A stretch of 12,285 bases of DNA. It comes from CAZFAP01 sp964516325. Its GTDB lineage: Bacteria; Auribacterota; JABMQX01. Shown piece after piece: positions 7,195-12,285 of this stretch. The first letter of the stretch is position 1. Every line of letters starts with the position of its first letter. The notes beneath the pieces were generated by a model. That model saw nothing but the letters and a program-made list of their open reading frames with translations, was not told the DNA's origin and searched no databases. The position numbers and the translations under genes were made by a program. The DNA lies in NCBI GenBank assembly GCA_964516325.1, contig CAZFAP010000149.1, positions 1 through 12,285 on the forward strand, given 5' to 3'.

Positions 7195-7223
7195 ACACCC
7201 GGTGTGCCCGGGCACGCTTTCTT
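7195..7223 (+). terminator. candidate terminator or attenuator hairpins after the first aldo/keto reductase
   Basis: Directly after the TAA stop, ACACC (7195-7199) can pair with GGTGT (7201-7205). Overlapping it is the perfect palindrome GTGCCCGGGCAC (7204-7215), followed by GCTTTCTT. The two pairings share bases 7204-7205, so they compete. The G/C-rich stem and downstream pyrimidine run are terminator-like, but the T run is interrupted and the palindrome leaves little loop. Weak support. Confidence 0.3.
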
Positions 7224-7390
7224 CGACGATTGGAGCTTCGTCGCCCGCGCGTTTGCAGAAGAAGGCTCGCGATGCACTTTTTTCCACCCATTAGCTCCGG
7301 TGCTCTACGTCTCGGTGGCGTGCTTCATTCTTTCCGGTTCCGCCACGCCGGGCCCTCTTGCCGTCGCTGACGGGATTGAGCTTTATGTCG
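7224..7390 (+). other. gene-poor stretch, perhaps decayed coding sequence
   Basis: No intact gene is seen here. In one frame, bases at about 7317-7360 read VACFILSGSATPGPLA, which could be a degraded version of the 'CFTTGRGTP' region that precedes the C-terminus in UxaA/GarD-type dehydratases. That frame differs from the frame of the remnant that follows, so a frameshift would be needed. This extension is tentative. Confidence 0.25.
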
Positions 7391-7615
7391 CGATTGGCGG
7401 TGAAGACATCATGCAATAGAAAGCTATTCACCAGAAAACCGAGCTGGATAGACTGCAATGCCGGGCACATCGCCAACGAGGCCGGCACGATTGATTTGCT
7501 CACGCGCGACTTGCTCGAGTATATTACTGAAGTCTCATGCGGACGGACCAGGGCAAAGAATGGAGTTTGTGGTTCGAGGCAAATTGCCCTTTCAAAGGAC
7601 GGACTGACGGTGTAA
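7391..7615 (+). pseudogene. 3' remnant of a UxaA/GarD-type sugar-acid dehydratase
   Basis: In one frame the sequence reads RLAVKTSCNRKLFTRKP, then WIDCNAGHIANEAGTIDLL, and ends with CGRTRAKNG and RQIALSKDGLTV before a TAA at 7613-7615. From memory this follows the C-terminal pattern of altronate and galactarate dehydratases: 'P-x-x-K-x-x-x-N', then 'D-x-N-A-G', an amphipathic helix ending '(A/S)SGR-x-T', and a last line like 'REIAIFKDGVTL'. Only about 75 residues are present against roughly 400-500 for a full enzyme. There is no plausible start or binding site, and the upstream part is missing or out of frame, so it should be inactive. It ends 25 bases before the LamG gene. The intact enzymes act in hexuronate/aldarate breakdown, in keeping with the sugar-related neighbours. 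A small unrelated protein is the alternative. Confidence 0.5.
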
Positions 7616-7640
7616 AATACGCCAAGGAGAAACAAGTGAA

Positions 7641-8432
7641 ATGGGGGTAAATAGGATGCGCAGGGACCATATTTTGTCTGCTCTTCTGCTGCTCGGTCTG
7701 ATCGCCGCCACGTGTCATGTGACGGCCACAGAACCCGCTTTGCGGGATAAGGGAAGGCGAATAAACCTGAACGGCGATCCTAATCTCGTCGGGTGGTGGA
7801 AGCTTGACGAGGTTACCGGTAAAATCGCCGTTGATTTTTCCAGGCACGAGCGGAAGGGCATGCTCAAGGGTGGATTGTCATTTGACAAAGATTCCGCGTC
7901 GGGCCGCATGGGGCAATCGCTGAAGTGCGATGGCAAAGATGATTGCGTGGAGATAACCGGCTATAAGGGGATTACTGGCACGCGACCTCGGACCGTGGCG
8001 GCGTGGATCAAGACGAAGAGTCCTAAAGGGGAAATCATATCCTGGGGTCAGGACGATTACGGCAAGATGTGGATATTCGGCTTTATCAGGTCGCGGGTGG
8101 GCGTCACGCCGAAGGGCGGTTATCTTTACATGAACGCGGAGGTCCACGATGACGCATGGCACCATGTGGCGGTCGTCGTGCAGGAGGCTGACTTGCCGAA
8201 CCTCCATGACCACGTCAGACTTTATCTGGACGGCGTCCTTGCGGAGATCCATGACATCGGTCTTTTGGACCTTTGGCCGATCGAGACCGGCAGCGACATA
8301 GATGTCACGATAGGCAGAGGATTCCAAGGACTGATTGACGATGTCCGCATTTACGACCGCCCCCTGTCGGAGGAAGAGATAAAGGTGGTATTTGCCCCGG
8401 AAAGCGGTTCCACGTCCCCAGAGTCCAGGTGA
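7641..8432 (+). CDS. secreted LamG (concanavalin A-like lectin fold) protein
   Basis: 263 residues. ATG at 7641 has AAGGAG 11 nt upstream; ATG at 7656 (residue 6) is an alternative start. A Sec signal peptide covers about 1-30 (ILSALLLLGLIAA, probable cleavage near TAT|EP); the Cys25 context is not a good lipobox. Residues about 48-252 form one LamG/LamG-like jellyroll domain: LVGWWKLDE at the start, RTVAAWIKT (117-125), DDAWHHVAVVV (170-180), LYLDG (194-198), and the hallmark GLIDDVRIYDRPLSEEEI (230-247) at the end. Such single-domain LamG proteins are abundant in planctomycetes and relatives and are thought to bind carbohydrate or protein outside the cytoplasm. No catalytic residues are apparent. 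It is followed after 82 bases by the second aldo/keto reductase on the same strand, so co-transcription is likely. Confidence 0.88.
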   Translation: MGVNRMRRDHILSALLLLGLIAATCHVTATEPALRDKGRRINLNGDPNLVGWWKLDEVTGKIAVDFSRHERKGMLKGGLSFDKDSASGRMGQSLKCDGKDDCVEITGYKGITGTRPRTVAAWIKTKSPKGEIISWGQDDYGKMWIFGFIRSRVGVTPKGGYLYMNAEVHDDAWHHVAVVVQEADLPNLHDHVRLYLDGVLAEIHDIGLLDLWPIETGSDIDVTIGRGFQGLIDDVRIYDRPLSEEEIKVVFAPESGSTSPESR

Positions 8433-8514
8433 TGTGGGCATAGGCGCGTGACTCAACCGAGAAATAGGTGAACATCGGCGGCTGAGAAGTGAATGAGCAG
8501 GAAAGGAGTTAACG

Positions 8515-9531
8515 ATGGTGAATAAGCGGGTAACCCGGCGTGAGTTTGTGCGCGATAGTGCGATGGTTGCGGCGGGCGTCGCTTTTGGCTTTGGCGACAC
8601 AACAGGGGAAAGGGCAAAAGCCACCGGCGCCGAGGTGGTAGATACATCCAGGATTCTGAATTACAGCCCGAACATGGAATACCGGCGGCTGGGCAAGACC
8701 AATCTCATGGTCTCGGCAATAGGTCTGGGTGGACATTCGCGCAGCGACGAAAAGGAGCGGTACGGAACTGTCAGCCGATGCCTTGATGCCGGGGTCAACT
8801 ACATAGACAGTACCGGCAGCGGCGAGTTGCTCAGGGACATGAAAGCCCTCGCCGGGCGACGCGACAAGGTCTATTTGGGAATCTCCGAAACCGGTCGCGA
8901 GCCGCGCAACCCCGATTACCGCACGGCCAACAAGCTGATAGCCGTCTTGGACGAGACGCTGAGAGGGGCGAAGCTGGAGCACACCGATTTGTGGCGGATC
9001 ACCGTTTATGAACCAGGCGGGAGGCACTCGTTCGACACTTCGTGCGAGGTGGTAGAGGCGCTCGAGAGAGCTAAGAAGCAGGGCAAGGCGCGCTTTGGCG
9101 GCATCTCCTCGCACGACCGACGCTGGTTCAAGTTCATGGCTGAATACTTCCCGCAGATTGACGCAATTCTCTTCCCTTTCACCACCATGAGCAAGAGGGC
9201 TCCGACGGACAGTTTGTTCGAAGCTTTGAAGAAATGCGATGTGGGTGCTTTTGGCATCAAGCCGTTCGCGGCCGCCTCATTGTTCACAGGCAACCGGGAA
9301 GAAGACGACCGCCGTGCTCGGTTGGCCATTCGCTACATCCTGCACAGCAACACTGTAATACCAATCCCCGGCATTAACAACGTCGCGGAGGTGGATAATA
9401 TTGCAAAGGCTGTGATGGAGCGCCGTGAGCTGGACGTAAAGGAAAAAGCGGAGCTGGATAGCGCGAGCAACGAGACGTGGGCAAAGCTGCCGCTCCACTA
9501 TGAATGGCTCAGGGATTGGACCTACGTCTGA
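8515..9531 (+). CDS. Tat-type aldo/keto reductase family protein lacking most of the catalytic tetrad
   Basis: 338 residues. ATG at 8515 has AAAGGAG 6 nt upstream. The N-terminus carries TRREFVR (7-13) and an Ala/Gly/Val stretch, a Tat-type signal. The barrel starts with MEYRRLGKT (54-62) and VSAIGLGG (66-73), and runs to IPIPGINN (282-289) and a C-terminal tail ending WLRDWTYV. The fold is clearly that of the family, but the active site is not. Asp98 (NYIDS) is kept. The segment that should hold the Tyr reads STGSGE. The strand that should end in Thr-Lys reads YLGISE (120-125). The position of the usual His in the 'DLxxxH' strand is Thr163 (DLWRIT). From memory, closely similar proteins occur in planctomycetes with the same changes, so this looks like a conserved subfamily rather than a decayed gene. 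Normal reductase chemistry is doubtful; its function is unknown. It sits between the LamG gene and the tetraheme lipoprotein. Confidence 0.85.
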   Translation: MVNKRVTRREFVRDSAMVAAGVAFGFGDTTGERAKATGAEVVDTSRILNYSPNMEYRRLGKTNLMVSAIGLGGHSRSDEKERYGTVSRCLDAGVNYIDSTGSGELLRDMKALAGRRDKVYLGISETGREPRNPDYRTANKLIAVLDETLRGAKLEHTDLWRITVYEPGGRHSFDTSCEVVEALERAKKQGKARFGGISSHDRRWFKFMAEYFPQIDAILFPFTTMSKRAPTDSLFEALKKCDVGAFGIKPFAAASLFTGNREEDDRRARLAIRYILHSNTVIPIPGINNVAEVDNIAKAVMERRELDVKEKAELDSASNETWAKLPLHYEWLRDWTYV

Positions 9532-9619
9532 CAGGCGCCACACCGGGAATTGACTGCGGGCGACGAAGAAAGCTTACGTGTTCTCTTCGCCGCCCGAACT
9601 TATTACGGGCACAGGTCTA

Positions 9620-10204
9620 ATGAGATATTTGCGCCCTACGCTATTTGCGGTCGCAGTGGCAATTGTTGGCATAGGCTGCGGTCATATCACGCCAAAGCAA
9701 AAAACCGTTGCGAACGCGAAATCTCGGACACGCCAGAAAGCCGTGCGAAACCATGAGCCCGCTGCAATGCGTGAGATAGCCAACGCCGGGGGGACAGTAT
9801 TGCCCAATGCCGAGCCGTTGCTGTTGCTTGAAGAGGGATCGGACAATACCCCGACGACGGGAAGCGTAGCTGACAACAGTCGCTGTTCTGTTTGCCACTT
9901 AAACTACATGCAGGAGGACATCGCTGTTATGCATGCGCGGGCGAACATCGGCTGCGCGGACTGCCACGGCAACTCCGACGCACACATCGCCGATGAGTCT
10001 TGGTCCTGGGGAGGAAGCGGCACGGCACCCGACATCATGTATTCCCCAGAAGCAATCAATCCGTTCTGCATGAGCTGCCATCCCAGAGACAAAATCGCCA
10101 TCGCACAGCACGAGCCTCTATTCGCCGGCGCCGGGAAAGAAAAGTATTGTACCGACTGCCATGGCAAGCACCGCCTGGCACAACGCAGATGTAAATGGAA
10201 GTAG
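9620..10204 (+). CDS. tetraheme c-type cytochrome lipoprotein
   Basis: 194 residues from ATG at 9620; a GTG at 9578 would add 14 residues in front of the signal peptide, so the ATG is preferred although its binding site (CAGG) is weak. Residues 1-20 are a lipoprotein signal (MRYLRP, hydrophobic core, VGIGC) with Cys20 as the likely lipidated residue. Four CXXCH heme-attachment motifs follow: CSVCH (89-93), CADCH (112-116), CMSCH (150-154) and CTDCH (177-181). Four further histidines in the same region (105, 122, 164, 184) could act as distal ligands, consistent with four low-spin bis-His hemes as in cytochrome c3/c7-like or NapC/NrfH-like electron carriers. Residues 21-85 are a linker without recognisable domain. 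Expected to be lipid-anchored in the envelope and to shuttle electrons. It lies 88 bases after the second aldo/keto reductase, and a functional link is inferred only from that. Confidence 0.88.
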   Translation: MRYLRPTLFAVAVAIVGIGCGHITPKQKTVANAKSRTRQKAVRNHEPAAMREIANAGGTVLPNAEPLLLLEEGSDNTPTTGSVADNSRCSVCHLNYMQEDIAVMHARANIGCADCHGNSDAHIADESWSWGGSGTAPDIMYSPEAINPFCMSCHPRDKIAIAQHEPLFAGAGKEKYCTDCHGKHRLAQRRCKWK

Positions 10205-10904
10205 GCTCTGTAATTCGTCGGGGGAGCCTGCGCCACTTCATCCGCAGGGCCCGAGCGTGAAAACGGGGTTTGTTTTGGCCGCGCCTCCTCCCCGATGACT
10301 GGAAAGCCGCTCGGCACGCCGCCTCCAACCTCCCCGTCTGATCCCCCAATCGCCAAAATCCGTGCCACACCCCATCTGTGTTCACCGGACGGTTACGAAG
10401 ATGGGTCAAACCAACGATTAGTTCTCCAACATGTGCCGCCCTGTGAGCCCCGGCTTTTCCCTCTCCTGTGGAATTGCACTCCACTTGGGACGTTCGGTCA
10501 AGAAGAAAGCTTCCGGGGCCCAATGTCGTGAGCTTGAGCAAGGCGATGCAAGCAGCATGCCGTCGCTCGCGATAGCTACGCGGCGGTGCGCCATGCCGGA
10601 TACAAGCAGAGGTGCGAAATAACCTGTGTAGTCTGCACGATCGTTGCGAAAGAAAACCAAAGGGCGAGACGGCGGAGAATAGTCGCAGGCCGTAGTCTGT
10701 CGCCGGACTCGGCAAGGCCGGACTCAGGGCGCATCTCGCTGTGGGTGGCCGGAAAACTCTGCAATCCGAGTCGTCCGTGAAAGCTCAGGCCGCGACGCGC
10801 GCGATTCACTTCTGAGGACCCGTCAATTGCCGTCTGCTATTCGACAACGTCGCGTTTGGTCACGCGGGTGGGCATGGTCAGGGGCCCCCACCTGGATTCC
10901 GGGC
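10205..10904. other. 700-base region without a recognisable gene
   Basis: This lies between two convergent genes. Open frames occur on both strands, the longest on the minus strand overlapping the cytochrome gene, but their composition is Arg/Ser/Pro-rich and none shows a known motif or plausible start. A minus-strand stretch at about 10418-10660 reads a little more protein-like (APLLVSGMAHRRVAIASDG), but I cannot assign it. A 6-bp inverted repeat AGGCTC/GAGCCT (10203-10208, 10224-10229) overlaps the cytochrome stop codon and might weakly terminate it; there is no T run. A 9-base direct repeat GCCGGACTC occurs near 10700 and 10716. The length is unusual for convergent genes and could hide decayed genes or a small RNA. 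Confidence 0.45.
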
Positions 10905-12285
10905 TCATTCCACACGCCATTCGTGGATGCCAGCCGAGAAGTGCTCCGGGAGTTGCACCTCCAGCCGCAGCGCTTCCGCTTCGACCGCTTCGAAGTCGCA
11001 CCGATTATACTGGTCCTTTGCCACGCCGTAACGGCTCGGGTTCGACACTTCGTTCCACACGCCGCCGACTCGGGTTAGCAGGCGCCAGGACTTCGGCAGA
11101 CGACACTCGCCAATGCCCGTGTCGTCGAACCAGTAGACCTCGACGCGGGAGACCCTGGCAGGCTGCGGGAAGTGGTATTCCACCCATTCTTGGGTGCCTT
11201 TGCGCGGCCACCAATGGAAGAAGGGGTTGGAGTGATCAACCGAACTGCGCGGTTCAAGCTGGTCGTTGAGCGCCTCGAGGCCGGTGCCGCCGGAGACGCG
11301 GACCTTGCTGGTAAAGGCGAGGGTAGGGCCGGGCAGGGGTCTCGCCGCTCCGACTTCGCGCGCGAGCCAGACGGCCATCTGTCCCGGTTGGCGGTGCGCC
11401 CAGGCATAGTATGGGATCAGGACGATCTCCTGTTCTCCTGCGGCACGCGGTGTGCCGGTCGCGTCGCGCGCGACGACCTGTGCTCTGCCGGTGAGGGTGA
11501 CGACGCCTTGGAGCAAGTCCTCGCGGAATTCGGTCCGCATCGCCGTCGCGTCAGGAACCATGAGGTTGAGCACGCGGCCATCCTTGTTGTCGGGCCCTTC
11601 GGCGCAGTAAATGAGTGGTCCGCGCTGAAACGCGACGCGACCCCGGTCATCCTCGACCTTGTCGTGCGCCAGGACACGGCGGACCGGCATGGGCAACTCC
11701 AGTTCGAGGGTGTCGCCCGGCTTCCACTCTCGCGTGAGAATTGCGTAGCCTTTCTCGATCTGCGGGTTCACGAGCTTTGAGTTGACGCGCAGGGTCGGCG
11801 GGAGACCCGCCGGATCGGCAAACCGGTAGAGATCGCTCGGCACGGGCAGGTTTTGCGCCCAGCCCGGGAGGCGCACGGCGACGGTGAACCGGGCGGCGCG
11901 CTGGGGCGTGAGTGTCAGACGCACGCGCCCGTCCCATGGGTAGCGTGTCTCCTGGCGAATCTGTACGTTCTGGCCGGCCAGCGTGACGTGGGCGGTGCCG
12001 CCGATGTAGAGGTTGACATAGAGCCGGTCGTCACGGTGGGCATAAGCGTAACCGGGAATGGACGGTACGAAGCGGCAGACGTTCGCCGGGCAGCAGGCGC
12101 AATCAAACCAGGGTGAGCGCTCGCCGCCCCGATGCGATTCCAATGGGTTGGGATAGAAGAACCGCTCCCCCTTCATCGAGATGCCAGAGAGAAACCCGTT
12201 GTAGATGACGCGCGCGGGCACGGCCACGTAGCGGGCGTCGCCGTGCAGCAGGAACATGCGGTGGTCCCAGAGCGCGTTGGCGATG
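10905..12285 (-). CDS. GH127-type beta-L-arabinofuranosidase with C-terminal F5/8-type domain, 5' end beyond the window
   Basis: Partial: 459 C-terminal codons. The frame is open to the right edge, reading IANALWDHRM before the ATG at 12257, so that ATG is internal. GH127 (former DUF1680) enzymes remove beta-L-arabinofuranosyl residues from plant glycans using a Zn2+-bound cysteine nucleophile. Numbered from 12257, the fragment shows MFLLHGDARY (1-10), YNGFLSGIS (19-27), FFYPNPLES (33-41) and FDCACCPAN (51-59). Cys55-Cys56 should correspond to the nucleophile/zinc-ligand pair (Cys417-Cys418 of Bifidobacterium HypBA1). Beta-sandwich motifs follow: GRVAFQRGPLIYCAEGPDN (206-224) and IPYYAWAHRQPGQMAVWL (281-298). 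Residues about 318-450 (VEYHFPQPARVSRVEVYWFD, ending IHEWRVE) form an F5/8 type C, CBM32-like domain for glycan binding. Any signal peptide and the Glu-x-Cys zinc motif lie outside. It converges on the cytochrome gene, so it is a separate transcript. Confidence 0.9.
   Translation of the reverse strand, partial: IANALWDHRMFLLHGDARYVAVPARVIYNGFLSGISMKGERFFYPNPLESHRGGERSPWFDCACCPANVCRFVPSIPGYAYAHRDDRLYVNLYIGGTAHVTLAGQNVQIRQETRYPWDGRVRLTLTPQRAARFTVAVRLPGWAQNLPVPSDLYRFADPAGLPPTLRVNSKLVNPQIEKGYAILTREWKPGDTLELELPMPVRRVLAHDKVEDDRGRVAFQRGPLIYCAEGPDNKDGRVLNLMVPDATAMRTEFREDLLQGVVTLTGRAQVVARDATGTPRAAGEQEIVLIPYYAWAHRQPGQMAVWLAREVGAARPLPGPTLAFTSKVRVSGGTGLEALNDQLEPRSSVDHSNPFFHWWPRKGTQEWVEYHFPQPARVSRVEVYWFDDTGIGECRLPKSWRLLTRVGGVWNEVSNPSRYGVAKDQYNRCDFEAVEAEALRLEVQLPEHFSAGIHEWRVE

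Noticed and set aside
7105..7419. A 104-codon plus-strand frame overlapping the end of the first reductase
   Set aside because: Its first part is in another frame of the reductase gene and it has no ribosome binding site. Only a short middle piece may be relevant, as a decayed part of the dehydratase remnant.
7878..8624. A 248-codon minus-strand open frame across the LamG and reductase genes
   Set aside because: It is antisense to two genes with strong domain matches. It reads as a shadow frame without motifs.
10056..10715. A 219-codon open frame on the minus strand
   Set aside because: It overlaps the well-supported cytochrome gene in antisense, is rich in Arg/Ser/Pro and shows no known motif. 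It is best explained as a by-product of the high G+C sequence.

Overview
The window looks like a chromosomal segment of a free-living, polysaccharide-degrading bacterium, most likely from the PVC superphylum (Planctomycetota or Verrucomicrobiota/Lentisphaerota) or a similar lineage such as Hydrogenedentota. This placement is an inference from gene content. The relevant genes are a giant GspK-like pseudopilin, a DUF4114/parallel beta-helix secreted protein, Tat-exported aldo/keto reductases, a LamG protein, a multiheme lipoprotein and a GH127 arabinofuranosidase. No rRNA, tRNA or CRISPR array was seen.

Left part (1-5856, all genes on the minus strand): a possible transposase remnant runs off the left edge (1-62). 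Next comes a very large GspK-like minor pseudopilin (335-3118, GTG start) with a lamin-tail-like insert. After a gene-poor gap there is a two-gene unit: a small exported or membrane-anchored protein (5470-5856) followed 7 nt later by a 662-residue secreted protein (3474-5462). That protein carries DUF4114, nine beta-helix coils and a C-terminal region ending in a choice-of-anchor Q-like stretch.

Middle part (6195-10204, all genes on the plus strand, diverging from the left part): an aldo/keto reductase with a textbook Tat signal and intact catalytic tetrad; a decayed 3' end of a UxaA/GarD-type sugar-acid dehydratase; a secreted LamG protein; a second Tat-type aldo/keto reductase that appears to have lost three of the four catalytic residues; and a tetraheme c-type cytochrome lipoprotein. 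The last three genes are close together and could be one transcript. Together they suggest redox or sugar-related work in the cell envelope, but the substrate cannot be read from the sequence.

Right part (10905-12285, minus strand): the C-terminal 459 codons of a GH127-type beta-L-arabinofuranosidase with a C-terminal F5/8-type carbohydrate-binding domain. It enters from the right edge and converges on the cytochrome gene across about 700 bases with no recognisable gene.

The most interesting points are the tetrad-less exported aldo/keto reductase beside a tetraheme lipoprotein, the oversized pseudopilin, the cysteine ladder in the beta-helix protein, and the sugar-acid dehydratase remnant.
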